Source of the DNA: Dryomyza anilis
Lineage: Eukaryota; Arthropoda; Insecta; Diptera; Dryomyzidae
Direction of reading: 5' to 3'
Length of the DNA stretch: 64,000 bases
Assembly: GCA_951804985.1 (NCBI GenBank)
Contig: OX638133.1
Coordinates: 56,252,028 to 56,316,027 of the forward strand
The notes below the pieces were generated by a model. It was not told the origin of the DNA, did not search any database, and saw only the letters and a list, made by a program, of their open reading frames with translations. Both the position numbers and the translations under genes were made by a program. Positions 1-10,506 of the stretch are shown piece after piece. Within the stretch, counting starts at the first letter, position 1. Each line of letters begins with the position of its first letter.

Positions 1-201
1 TGCAGCATCTGTAAATTTACCATTTTAAAAGTGAGATTCTTCTAAAAACAGTTCATTTGTTTAAAATAACATATTGTTCATGAAAAAGACGTCAGATGTT
101 TATTTTTACGAACGTATTAGTGTTTTTATTTGAAAAAATAAGTAAATTAACTGCGATAAATGTAGCAAATTCACTACTCCTAAATCAGATTTATTAGAGT
201 G
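1..201. repeat. End of a short TIR element (CACTCTAA family), truncated by the window start
   Basis: This stretch matches 30395-30579 over nearly its whole length, and both copies stop at the same terminal TTAGAGTG. Read inward, the end is CACTCTAATAAATCTG here and CACTCTAAGAAATCTG in the other copy. Sequence after the end differs between copies, which marks this as a true element edge. No protein is encoded. The partner end lies outside the window or is lost. Confidence 0.65.
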
Positions 202-209
202 TGATAGGT

Positions 210-330
210 ATGAGGCGGACATAGATAGATTGCTGGAACATTGCAGCAATATTTCTGGCAAAATTTCAGTCTTGCAGTGCAATATCCCAGCAACGTTGCT
301 GCAATATTTTCGTGCTGTATGGGTTGTTAA
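210..330 (+). repeat. GCAATATT-rich repeat segment
   Basis: Clustered motifs such as TTGCTGGAACATTGCAGC, GCAGCAATATTTCTGG and GTTGCTGCAATATTTTCG end in GTGCTGTA. The same string recurs at 37840-38040, and a related one at 21850-21955 and (reversed) 33735-33850. It behaves like an element edge that carries clustered, partly palindromic GCAATATT words. Confidence 0.6.
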
Positions 331-634
331 AAAAATAATTAAAACAATTGCAATATCAAAATTTTGCAATAAAAACATGAAAAAGCAGTGAATATTTTAT
401 ATTTATAAAAAAATTGATCGTAATTTTTAGAGTAAAAATGAAACAGTATTTTCTAAAAGTAAAAATAAAATAAAAGAAAAGCAAAAAAAGTGATAAAGTT
501 GTATCTCATTTGTGAACTTATATTATCTTTACTCCATTCTTATTCTAACAAAATTTTATTGATTTTAAAACGTATTGAGGAAATTAAAAAATAAAATAAT
601 TTTATTATTAATTGACTTTACTTTATTAATATTT
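331..634. other. AT-rich non-coding DNA with a dispersed inverted segment
   Basis: There is no coding signal. About 405-600 resembles, in inverted orientation, 15035-15190 (shared words include TTTAGAGTAAAAATGAAAC and a run around AATAAAATTTTATT), so part of it is an old dispersed repeat. Confidence 0.5.
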
Positions 635-800
635 ATACCCTACACCTATGAGGTACAGGGTATATTAACTTTGTGCATATATTGTAACGTCACTTAGGAG
701 AAGTGTAGGGTATGGAAAAGTATATATAAATATCTTGATCAGCATCACTACCCGAGTCCGTTTAGCCATGTCCGTCTGTCTTGCTGTCTGACCGGATACA
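635..800 (-). repeat. Dispersed fly repeat, short copy
   Basis: On the minus strand this shows an ACGGACATGGCTAAA-like block, then GATGCTGATCAAGA, then ATATATACTTTTCCATACC, and finally a GTAGGGTATA end. The same order is seen in the longer copy at 34075-34577. Repeats with this wording are common in introns and spacers of higher flies; I do not assign a family name. It has no coding capacity. Confidence 0.7.
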
Positions 801-849
801 AGGTAACTTGAAAAATAATAGTCAGAATGTATTGAAATTAGGTTTCAAT

Positions 850-1480
850 CAAGGATTGAATAACCTATTCGGTATTAAGGTTTTATAACGAAACGGTTTC
901 TGTATACCGGTTCCATGTTACGTTTTCGGTTTTGATTTCGGTTTTTGTATAAATTTTCTTTTTTTTCCATATTTTTCAAATTATTTAACATTGTTATGTT
1001 GAAATTATGATATTGAGGTAAAGTGGGAAACGTAATTTAAACAATGTTTGTTGTTATTTTAGTTAAAATATTGTATTATATGAATTATTTAATTGATTTC
1101 GCCAAGAAAAAATTTTAATTTAAAATTTCGTGACCACAAACCAATGAAAAGCAACATTTTGACTTCACCTGAGATATGATCTGAATTGCAAAGAAAAAGA
1201 ATTTTATACAATTTCCATCCATAAAAGCCAAAGAAATTAAATTTCAACAATTCAGTGAACTGCAATATATGTAAACTAGTGATGATCATTTGCAAGAGCA
1301 AGGCAAGAAATGGTAATCTTGTTCTTGCAGAGGTACATATGATCTTGTTCTTGGTCCTGTTTTTGCAATACCTTTCTTGTTCTTGCTTGCAATAATCTTG
1401 CAAAATTTTAAATAAAAGATCGAAGACAAATATCTTAAACTGAATATTAATTTTGAAAACGAATAGAATTTGAACACTAG
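850..1480. repeat. ACCGGTTT-rich and CTTGTTCTTGCA-rich low-complexity repeats
   Basis: 850-960 is rich in CGGTTT words also found at 4140-4210 and, inverted, at 15620-15770. 1290-1410 is built from degenerate CTTGTTCTTGCA words on both strands, as at 2760-2900 and 20160-20310. No conserved protein was recognised in the short reading frames across this region. Confidence 0.55.
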
Positions 1481-2259
1481 TTGTATTTAAGTTACTTACT
1501 TTTCATATTTTCAATTTCTTTAACAAAAAATAAATTATTTTACTAACAAAAAAAAATCCAATAACAAAAAAATTTGAATTATATTTTAAAGAGAATTAAC
1601 TAATAAAAAATAAATGTATAAATCAAGTGATGTTGACGAGACAATTCAAAAATCTCAAGAACATAATACGAAAAGTCACCAAATACATTTTCAAAATGCT
1701 AAATATTCATTTACAAACATTTTTATGTATCTGTCAGTTTTGAATCGATGATCTCAATATTTTTTACCACATGATAAGAAAATGTAAATCTATCAATTGA
1801 TATTTCAACTTTAAAAATGCATCTATTACTTCTTATAATATTAATCAACAAACTCGAAATTTAAGTTTTTCATAAAAATGTATTTGGTGACTTTTCGTTC
1901 TACAACGATAATAATAATAAATATAAGGAATATTTCGTATAGACATATTTCTGTTTTCGTCAGAGATTAAAAAATGCGTATGCTACACGTATATCTTGCA
2001 GAGAAACATTTTTCTTTGCGAACACAAACTCAAACGATACAAAGCGAATACTAACAGAAAGAAGAGAATACAACAACTAGTACAGCTATCTAGTTGGCAA
2101 CAACAACGAGTTTTCTTTGTACAAACAATTTCCCGCCAAAAATTCTATCAAAATCTTGAATGTTGCTTTATTCGCATTTCTGTTGTTGCACTTTCAAACG
2201 AATCAGCGGATTTGTGAAAAAAAGAAAAACACAAAAAGCAATATATCAGCTAAATGAGA
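1481..2259. other. AT-rich DNA with one dispersed repeat (about 1978-2090)
   Basis: Most of this stretch shows nothing recognisable. About 1978-2090 matches the reverse complement of 42480-42600: TATCTTGCAG, then GAACACAAACTC, then ACTAACAGAAAG occur in the same order. The short frames here (73 and 67 codons) have no recognisable domain. Confidence 0.5.
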
Positions 2260-4215
2260 CTGTGAAAATGTTCATATATTTTTATTTTTGGTTTTATAAG
2301 TTAAATGAAATAATGCACATAGAACTTATCTTAAGAAAACTTCATGATTTTACAATTAACTAAAAAACTATATATAAAAGTAAAACAAAAATAATAATGT
2401 GCATAGTACAGTGCATATGCACAATCGATGTATAAACTAGCGTAGCGAAGAAAAAAGATAAAAACATTGTTTTGTCTATTTTATCTTTTTGAAGCGACTT
2501 TTTAAGTACTTTTAAAGCAATTTACCGCTTTAAAAGTGCTTCACAGACCTTTTTTTAAGATGTTTATATTCTTTAGCCTTGAAAAGCTGAAAAAAAAAAT
2601 AAAAACACACATCTTTATTAATGTTCACGTTCATAAATATTTTGCACGCTTTACATTGTTACTTGTTGTTCAATATTTAGTAATATCATGAATTCTTTTC
2701 ATTTTTTTCATTATTACCTTAAAAACATAATAAATTCATTAAAATGATAAAAAAAAACGCAAGAATCTTGCTCTTCTTGTATTTCTTGCAGTGTTAGTCT
2801 TGCACTGGCTCTTGTTCTTGCATTTCTTATCTTTCTATTGTTCTTGCAAGAATATCTCGATATTGTTCTTGCAAAAATGCAAGAACAAGAACTAATGCAA
2901 ACAAATATCTGCCTTATACTTGAAATGTTTAAACTTGTCGAATTTGCACTTCATTTTTCGCATTTCCTTAAATAGTTACTGAGATGTTAATAATTTGAAA
3001 CTTTTTTTTAATTTTTTCTTGTATTTCCATTGTTTTGTTTATGTCCGAAATTGAGCTGTTTTAAAAAAATCAGCCAAAAATCAATTAAAAGATTTATAAA
3101 TGGTATTCTATTCAATAGATCCTTTAAAAGAATTTAATAAATATTCAAATGAACTTTTCAAAACTTGTACCACTTTACCCCAAGCTCCTCTATACATCTA
3201 CTATATATTTGTGAATGTAAGTATGTATATCTGTATGTTCCTTATAGACGTCTACGGCTGAACCGAATTGAACCAATTTTGACACAATATGTATGTTGGG
3301 TCCGGGCAGAGTATAGGCTATATCTCGGTGAGTTTGGTGGACTGGGCGTGGCACCTCCCATAAAACCCAAAAATTAATAACACATTATATCAGCAATTAG
3401 GATAGCAAATTTAATGAAATTTTGGTCAGCGTTATATTTAACCATTCTAAACGGTCTCCCAGAATGTGGGCGGGATTTAACCACTGGGCGTGGCACCACC
3501 CATAGAAGGTACATTTCCAGATGGTGTATGTCAACAGTTATTATAGTAATATCATGATATTTCACTCCAGGGTATCAACCACCACTATTTTTTACTCACT
3601 ACACCGAAATTCCCCACTCCAAAATTGACCACCTAAACTCACCACACTAAAATTCACCACACTAAAACTCACCACTCCAAAATTCACCACACTAAGAATT
3701 CTACCGGGAAAAACTCTACGGGCAAGAATTCTGTCGGAGAGAATTCTACGGGAAAGCCTTCTACGGGGAAGAATTTTACGAGGAAGATATAAATAATAAT
3801 TATTAATAAAATCACTCCATATTCTTGCATTCACAAAATCTTGGCACGAGTCGTGCACGGGTCCAGCTAGTTTTACTAATAAAATAAATAAAAAACCAAT
3901 ATTATTAAAATTTAAATCATTTTTTAACATAAAAATTGTGCTTGGAGTTGCTGGTGTTTTGTTGTTAATTCGATTAATTAAACAAAAAAAAAATTAATCC
4001 AAAGATCATTTCTCAAAAAACATGTGAATTTTTGTACAACCAAAAATGTTTATTTTGGGAACTCCAAATTTTATTAAATGACATTTTACTTCAGATCTTC
4101 TATGTAAAATAAAATATGTTTCTAAGTTTCTTTTTATACTTTTTTAAAAACCGTTTTAAACCGGTATAAAACCGAAACCGTTTATATCGGTTTTGGATAT
4201 CGGTTTATTTCTGTA
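2260..4215 (+). repeat. Left arm of a large inverted repeat
   Basis: From about CTGTGAAAATG (2260) to the CCGGTATAAAACCG words near 4170, this sequence reappears inverted on the far side of the LINE pair: 2260-3210 against 20829-19870, and 3215-4215 against 16711-15700. The arms are clearly diverged (many substitutions and small indels), so the structure is old or has been exchanging sequence. Inside are a CTTGTTCTTGCA-rich patch (2760-2900), a segment with a GGGTCCGGGCAGAG core, and a 15-bp minisatellite. It may be a foldback-type element or two inverted copies of one non-autonomous element. Confidence 0.75.
3592..3930 (-). CDS. Unknown reading frame ending in 5-residue repeats, left-arm copy
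   Basis: I do not recognise this frame. It reads 112 residues without a stop and begins with NFNNIGFLFILLVKLAGPV and an HDSCQDFVNARIW segment. It then runs into imperfect pentapeptides (RRILS, RVFPG, VVNFG, VVSFS) written by a 15-bp minisatellite (about 3640-3790). The same frame stays open in the other arm at 15983-16366, where it is 127 residues. The first listed residue is TTG-coded, so the true start is uncertain. Either this is a fast-evolving protein of the repeat, or it is an accident of a period-15 repeat, which keeps frame automatically. The non-repeat N-terminal half conserved in both arms is the main argument for coding. Confidence 0.3.
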   Translation of the reverse strand: MLKNDLNFNNIGFLFILLVKLAGPVHDSCQDFVNARIWSDFINNYYLYLPRKILPRRRLSRRILSDRILARRVFPGRILSVVNFGVVSFSVVNFSVVSLGGQFWSGEFRCSE

Positions 4216-4401
4216 TTTTTTTATATATATATTTAAAAAATTAAAAAAAAAATGGGTAACAAAAATTAAAAAATACATTGTTTGTATTGTTTTTTTTTAA
4301 TATAAGATTGTAAATAAATTCCAATCATTTTTAGTTCGGAAAAAATGTTTCTTCAAAAAATTTAACGTAAATATTGTTCCAAACAAAAGTTTTTCAACCC
4401 A
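4216..4401. other. AT-rich spacer and a roughly 75-bp direct repeat
   Basis: 4330-4400 (TTTTTAGTTCGGAAAAAATG onward to TTTTTCAAC) recurs at about 9538-9609 and 14846-14917. It therefore brackets each LINE block and probably represents the original flank into which the block came. Confidence 0.6.
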
Positions 4402-4572
4402 CACTCTCAGAAATATATTGTCATTTCAAACAATAATGTAACAATCTTGATGTCCAAAAAAGTTCTCATGATCAGATTGTCAAATTATTGTCGGTTCGAC
4501 AATTAGATTGTTATTTTCAAAAGTCATTCGATTGATTTGAGAACATCGTGATTGTCAATGAATAAAAATGGA
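4402..4572 (-). mobile_element. End fragment of a CACTCTCAG TIR element, unit A
   Basis: It begins CACTCTCAGAAATATATTG and follows the reverse complement of the right end of the element at 60720-62458 through GATCAGATTGTCAAATTATT. The opposite end is missing: no CTGAGAGTG end was found in the unit. The LINE 5' region follows within about 100 bp, so the LINE or a deletion removed the rest. Confidence 0.75.
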
Positions 4573-4743
4573 AAGTCACATTAATGTTTTTTAAATTTTT
4601 AATTAGTAATAAATTAAATTTCATGAATTCGGATTGCATGGTGTGCATATTCTGCGAGATTTTTCATCATGTTTCGTCCAATAGCTTAAGTGCTGTAGGT
4701 CAGGTACATGAAGGGCTGTTTGCTGACATCCAGCTTTTTCATC

Positions 4744-4883
4744 CAGGGCCGTACGCAGGATTTGCTCGTGGGGGGGTTTTAGCTAACTTCATAATAAAGA
4801 GGGTAGTGGAGATAGATTTCTGTTTGGCCATACTCATGAACATATGTCATTATTTCAGAATATCGTTATCTAACGAGGCCTAA
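4744..4883 (+). repeat. Dispersed CAGGGCCGTACGCAGG segment, unit A
   Basis: The segment runs from CAGGGCCGTACGCAGG to TCTAACGAGGCCTAA. It is present again in unit B (9953-10092) and, inverted and about 10-15% diverged, at 30711-30840. It sits upstream of LINE ORF1 and is probably part of the LINE 5' untranslated region or of an older repeat beneath it. Confidence 0.65.
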
Positions 4884-5297
4884 GGCGGTCAGCCATAGTA
4901 CTCGAAGCAGGGGGAATAACATGTAACCCTTGGGTACGTGCCGTAACTGTATGGGTACTATGGAAGTGCGACTATGACCTCCTAGTGGTGACCGCTGGAA
5001 ACAGTCTCAGTACGGTCATGTCTCTGCTGAGAGCTGGCTAGCATAGTCGGGAGAAACTGGACGATATGTGGAGGATTATGCCTTAATGTATAATCCAGAA
5101 TCATTAAAATCCTATACTCCCCTAGTCCACGATGTTATGCGACCCGTGTCATTGGACGGTTGCAGTCAGGGGCAAAAGACTGTGATGGAACGGAGCCTCG
5201 CTGATACCTGGTCGCCTCAGCGAGTATGTGTGGCCTTGTCATGGTATAAGGGGCTATGTCATGACCGACCTATAATCCCCTATTATTTTACTTACAG
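4884..5297 (+). other. Probable 5' untranslated region of the R1/LOA-type LINE, unit A
   Basis: This GC-richer stretch is identical in unit B and leads into the ORF1 ATG at 5298. Frames here (for example 77 codons from 5068) show no known domain. It probably carries the internal promoter expected for a LINE, but no motif proves this. Confidence 0.5.
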
Positions 5298-6714
5298 ATG
5301 AACAGAAATATGGAAAAAACTTTAAAAAAGCAGGGCTTAACTGCTTCGGAACTGGCGGACAGAATGGAGGCTCATCTCCACGACGACGACCGCCAGGGGC
5401 AGAAGAAAAAAACAAAAAGAAGAAACCCCAAAGGTAGCTAAAACCACGAGACAGGCCAAAACTGTCAAGTGTGAAGTGCCCAAGGAAGAAACAGTGTCTG
5501 AAGAGAAACCTACAACAAGTAGAGGGGCTGCTTTGGCAGAGGCGAAGATTCGGAAACCCCGCCACATGCCAACATTACCACCATTGGGGCAACCTGGTGG
5601 GGCAGACGATCCCCGACGCGAGGGACTGAGCGGTTCTGGCCGGAAGTGGTACCTGCGGTACCTTGTAAAGGGGTTTAAACCCGACGAGGCCCGCAACAAG
5701 GCACTAGAGCACCGGCAGGGAAACCAAGGCACAGCAGAAGCCACAGAAGGCAATAAAAGAGCAAGCGATGCGATTACGCCGCCAGAAAAGTACAGCAAAA
5801 AGGTGCGAACGGAGAAGGCCTTAAACACCAATGCAGGTGGAGGGCATTTCACAAAGCCAGCACACGGGAAACCACCCAAACCGAGCACAAGCTATGCTAG
5901 TGCCGTGAAGTCGGTAAGAGTGGCCGTATTGGCGAAGGACTTTCCCGATCAAATACTCACCAGTGAGGATCTCTCAACTCTGGAGGAGGCGATCGTGGAT
6001 GAAATGGATCTCGGATGGACGTGCAAACTGAAATTCGAGGGCATATCCTTCAAGCCAGGAATGCTGCTAGTGGAATGTACCAACCAGGAGACTGCAGACT
6101 GGCTAAAACAGGCGGCTGGAAAACTAACGGCGTGGAAGGGGGTGGATTTGATGGCATGTTTGGGTGATGACATACCTCACATGCACACCATCAAAATCTA
6201 CTTTCCCAGAAGCGTTGGGAAAGAAACCAGCAAGTTGCTAAGCCTTCTGGACAAGCAGAATGAAGGGTTGAATACCGGTATATGGAAGGTGTACCGGGTC
6301 ACCGAAGATGCCAATGGTCAACTACTCCTGATTGGGGTCGATACTCAATCGATGGATGAGATCGAGAAGGCAGGACGCGTGCTGAAATACAGGTTCAGCA
6401 ACGTATCTGTGCACGTGTCGAAGAATAAGGACGACAAAGATGTCGACAAACACGAAGAAGCACCGACGACATCGGCAGCAGGTACACTGCATTTGTCCCA
6501 GATGGAGGTGGATGATGTACCGTCAACCTCGACAGCAGGTCTGCAACTGCATAATGTCGAGGAGGCGGCAGATGAAGAAACTGGAGGCTACGTCGGCCTA
6601 CCACGCTCGGAGGAGGAAATGTCGGATATCGACATAGCCCTTCTGTACGTGGGCGACGCCAGCAACCAGACCCTAACAGAGGACGAGGCGACTCTGTTAG
6701 AGGAAGAAATATAA
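5298..6714 (+). pseudogene. LINE ORF1 (gag-like), R1/LOA type, unit A, frameshifted
   Basis: ORF1 of R1/LOA-type LINEs encodes an RNA-binding protein that packages element RNA. The first ATG is at 5298, but an A-run of seven (5406-5412; six in unit B) shifts the frame. The ATG frame stops near 5440, and the long frame is open only from about 5414 to 6714 without its own early ATG (a GTG lies at 5476). The N-terminal third is charged and low in complexity (SEEKPTTSRGAALAEAKIRK). The middle part (AVLAKDFPDQILTSEDL to about IGVDTQSMDEI) looks like the DUF4780-type fold found in insect LINE ORF1 proteins. The C-terminus is acidic. No CCHC zinc knuckle is visible. ORF2 starts 14 bp downstream. The family call is good; the domain name is from memory. 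Confidence 0.8.
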
Positions 6715-6728
6715 AAAAAAATAGAAGC

Positions 6729-7538
6729 ATGAACAGCACCAAATTCGCCCAAATAAACCTGCATCACGCGAAGACGGCGTCTGACATCATCACGCAGGTC
6801 GTTTTGGTAGGTCAAATTGGTATGGTGCTGATTCAAGAACCCTGGGTACTCAGGGGCCAGATTAAAGGTCTGGCAAGTAAGGATGCAAAGGTAATATGGG
6901 ATATCAGGGTGGATAATCCTAGAGCTTGTATCTTGATTAGAAACGATATTAAATATCTTTGTCTTTCAGAATTCCTAACGCGGGATCAAGTAGTCATTCA
7001 GGTCTCTCTGATGATGAACGATAACCCCCGCGAAGTAGTCATAGCGGCGTGTTATTTCCCTGGTGAGGAAACCATAGCGCCACCAGCAGATATCCAGAAG
7101 GTGGTGGAGTACTGCCAAAAGAAGAACCTTCCACTAATCATCGGAAGTGACGCAAATGCGCATAATGAGGTATGGGGAAGCACGGACACAAATAAAAGGG
7201 GTGAGTACCTTTTAGAATTTTTAGTATCACATAACTTAGATATTTACAACGTGGGAAATACACCAACATTTGTAACTAGGGTACGTCAAGAGGTTCTTGA
7301 TATCACTTTCGGGAACAGGTATATGACAGCCTATGTAAAAAACTGGAGAGTGTCCAGCGAACCATCTATGTCAGATCACAGGATAATACTGTTCGATATA
7401 GATGGGCTCACACCAAAAGTAAGTAATATAATAAATCCCAGGAAAACAGACTGGGAGAAGTATAAAGACATACTAAAAACCAATTTAGAACGTATTAGTA
7501 CAGGTAGAGCCGCAATTTTTTGTAATTTTTTTGTTTAA
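6729..7538 (+). pseudogene. LINE ORF2, endonuclease domain only, unit A
   Basis: This encodes the apurinic-like endonuclease that nicks target DNA for LINE insertion. Visible catalytic blocks are INLHHAK (residues 9-15), QEPW (36-39), GSDANAHNEVWGS (139-151), LDITF (190-194) and SDHR (215-218). These fit the EEP fold and, by wording, the R1/LOA group. The coding sequence ends abruptly near 7505 after LKTNLERISTG, and the last residues before the stop are from AT-rich non-element DNA. No reverse transcriptase or RNase H follows in either unit, so this copy cannot move on its own. The ATG at 6729 follows the ORF1 stop at once, the usual LINE layout. Confidence 0.88.
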
Positions 7539-9524
7539 ATTTATTTATTCAACTTCAAAATAGAAATTTTATATACCAATTTATTTGTTAATGTATATTT
7601 CTATTTTTTTTTTTTTGTTGGTAAAAAAAACATTTTTTTTAATAAATAAAGGTGTTTTTGAAATATGAAAACAAACAAATTAAAATTTAAGCAGTACTAT
7701 TTCAGAATTTGATGAAATTTGGAAGTATGGTGAAACAACATAAAGTTAAGATATTGGTAAAATGTTAGCTTCCCAGATGGTGTGGTTAAAAGATTTGGTG
7801 ATTTAATTTTGAAAAATATGTATAAATAATCAATAAATTAATCTATTACATAACTTAAGCAATAGTGAAGTAAAATAAAACACTGATGTCTTATTCAAAA
7901 GGTAATAAAATTGCCAACATTTTTAAAGAAAGTTTATTTTAAAAGTATATATCTCAAAGCAATGTCGAAAGACGACTTTAAAATTAAAATTAGCTTTTTG
8001 ACGTTTTATTATTTATGAAAATTGTCAAAAAAGTAGACTTTAATTTTAAACTTGACTTTAAATTATCTTTGAATTTGAAATGAAAAGGCAATTCATATTT
8101 TCATAATAAAACAAAAAAAATTGCGGCACATAAAGGGTGTAAAAGAAATTATTTTTACAAATTCAAATGCGGATATTGTGGTCAAAGCAAATAACGGATA
8201 CAAATCCCGTAAATTCAAAAATTCTCTGATTTAGGACAAACAAAAATATTAACAAGTTTTCAGTTATAAGTAATCGATCATGTCGTCAACAAAAGTGGGA
8301 AAATAAATTTTGGACATTTTGATTAGCTAGCTACAATGCATGCAATTATTGCAGGGATACTGCTGGAAATATTACAATTCGGTTTCAAGAGACCATCTTC
8401 TTAAATAGTAAATGTAAATCAGGTCGAAAATCAGGATTTGTGAATCGTAAATTTGCGGCGAAAGTAAAGTGTTGGATCTAAGCCCAACAATCAATAAGAG
8501 ATATGTCAAAAAATATAATATATTTCATATTTTCAAAAAGTAAAGATGAGATTTAAACTAAAATAATTCAAAGTTCCAAATAAAATCGAAGAAATAGATT
8601 AAAGATCCAAATAAACGAGCGAGGGACTGCTGAAACCGGTATAGAACAATATTATATAATTTGTTCAAAAGAATGTAACCTTCCAAACTGCCTGAGCTAG
8701 GTCCAGATTTAAAATTTTTGGCTTATATAAAATCTATTCTTCGAAAAATATTAAAATATTGTTAAACTGAAATAAAATAAGCGATAGTTGGATTAGTGTT
8801 ATCAAAAATGTTAGAAGAAATGGTGTCCAACGGCTAATGGTAGGCTGGAAGACTAAAATACGGAAATTCGTCCTAACTCATTCAGAAATATAATACTTTA
8901 ACTATTTTTTAACTATTTGAGTATTGTTCTTCATTTGTGATGTATTTTTTTTACCGCGTTAACAAATTTAAAGTTTAAATAAAATGTATAAATAATTTCG
9001 TTTACACCCTTCATTTTGTAGCTTGAGTATGGATTTAAAAGCGTTTTTACAAAATCAAATCATTTAAAGGTTTTATACCCTTTTGAAATTTTACTATTAT
9101 ATATTTTAAAAATCAATTCAAATTTATTTAATGCGAATAAAAGCTGTAAACGAATTAGTAAGTATCGTACAACCATTTTCATATTTATACTCATGAACTA
9201 CTTCCAAATTTTTTCAATTGTTCGACCAAACATTTGATATGCATTTCAAAAGCAAATAATCCCCTTTAACGAATTGATCCAAAAAATTGGGAAACACGAT
9301 TATATTATTTTTTTAGCGAACTTTAGGAAAATACAGGACTTTTAAGAAAATACAGGGTCTTATTTCATTACACAAATATACACCAATGGGGCCTTATTGA
9401 TTTATGGTCTTATTTCATTTTAAATTGTTATTAAAAATATGTAAAAATAAACGAAATGAAACGTTATAAGATATATGTATAAAAAAATATGTATATTTTT
9501 TTTAAATGTATTTTTAGTTAAAAA
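7539..9524. other. AT-rich non-coding DNA of unit A with two possible TIR elements
   Basis: There is no coding signal. Two inverted pairs suggest small elements: GCCGCAATTTTTTGT at 7510-7524 against ACAAAAAAAATTGCGGC ending near 8126, and AAGGGTGTAAAAGAAATTAT at 8132 against ATAATTTCGTTTACACCCTT ending near 9010. If the first pair is real, its insertion explains why ORF2 stops at 7505. Neither has a clear target duplication. Confidence 0.4.
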
Positions 9525-9609
9525 AATTCCAATCATTTTTAGTTCGGAAAAAATGTTTCTTCAAAAAATTTAACGTAAATATTGTTCCAAACAAAAGTTT
9601 TTCAACCCA

Positions 9610-9780
9610 CACTCTCAGAAATATATTGTCATTTCAAACAATAATGTAACAATCTTGATGTCCAAAAAAGTTCTCATGATCAGATTGTCAAATTATTGTC
9701 GGTTCGACAATTAGATTGTTATTTTCAAAAGTCATTCGATTGATTTGAGAACATCGTGATTGTCAATGAATAAAATATGG
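9610..9780 (-). mobile_element. End fragment of a CACTCTCAG TIR element, unit B
   Basis: Copy of 4402-4572, with one inserted base near 9776 (ATAAAATATGG against ATAAAAATGG). Confidence 0.75.
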
Positions 9781-9952
9781 AAAGTCACATTAATGTTTTT
9801 TAAATTTTTAATTAGTAATAAATTAAATTTCATGAATTCGGATTGCATGGTGTGCATATTCTGCGAGATTTTTCATCATGTTTCGTCCAATAGCTTAAGT
9901 GCTGTAGGTCAGGTACATGAAGGGCTGTTTGCTGACATCCAGCTTTTTCATC

Positions 9953-10092
9953 CAGGGCCGTACGCAGGATTTGCTCGTGGGGGGGTTTTAGCTAACTTCA
10001 TAATAAAGAGGGTAGTGGAGATAGATTTCTGTTTGGCCATACTCATGAACATATGTCATTATTTCAGAATATCGTTATCTAACGAGGCCTAA
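9953..10092 (+). repeat. Dispersed CAGGGCCGTACGCAGG segment, unit B
   Basis: Identical by eye to 4744-4883; related inverted fragment at 30711-30840. Confidence 0.65.
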
Positions 10093-10506
10093 GGCGGTCA
10101 GCCATAGTACTCGAAGCAGGGGGAATAACATGTAACCCTTGGGTACGTGCCGTAACTGTATGGGTACTATGGAAGTGCGACTATGACCTCCTAGTGGTGA
10201 CCGCTGGAAACAGTCTCAGTACGGTCATGTCTCTGCTGAGAGCTGGCTAGCATAGTCGGGAGAAACTGGACGATATGTGGAGGATTATGCCTTAATGTAT
10301 AATCCAGAATCATTAAAATCCTATACTCCCCTAGTCCACGATGTTATGCGACCCGTGTCATTGGACGGTTGCAGTCAGGGGCAAAAGACTGTGATGGAAC
10401 GGAGCCTCGCTGATACCTGGTCGCCTCAGCGAGTATGTGTGGCCTTGTCATGGTATAAGGGGCTATGTCATGACCGACCTATAATCCCCTATTATTTTAC
10501 TTACAG

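Larger units (their letters stand above)
4316..9524 (+). repeat. Tandem duplication unit A (about 5.2 kb)
   Basis: This block is followed directly by an almost identical copy at a spacing of 5208-5210 bp (9525 to about 14713). Corresponding landmarks are ORF1 end 6714/11923, ORF2 start 6729/11938 and junction sequence ATTCCAATCATTTTTAGTTC at 4318/9527. Differences are single-base changes, one- to few-base indels in homopolymers and one deletion of about 20 bp in unit B (near 13240). The duplication is therefore recent, or a false assembly duplication. Confidence 0.9.

Noticed and set aside
5337..5888. 183-codon frame on the minus strand over LINE ORF1 (and its copy at 10582-11097)
   Set aside because: It is an antisense shadow of the GC-richer ORF1 coding strand; its composition (S, F, L, R rich) and lack of any domain fit that.
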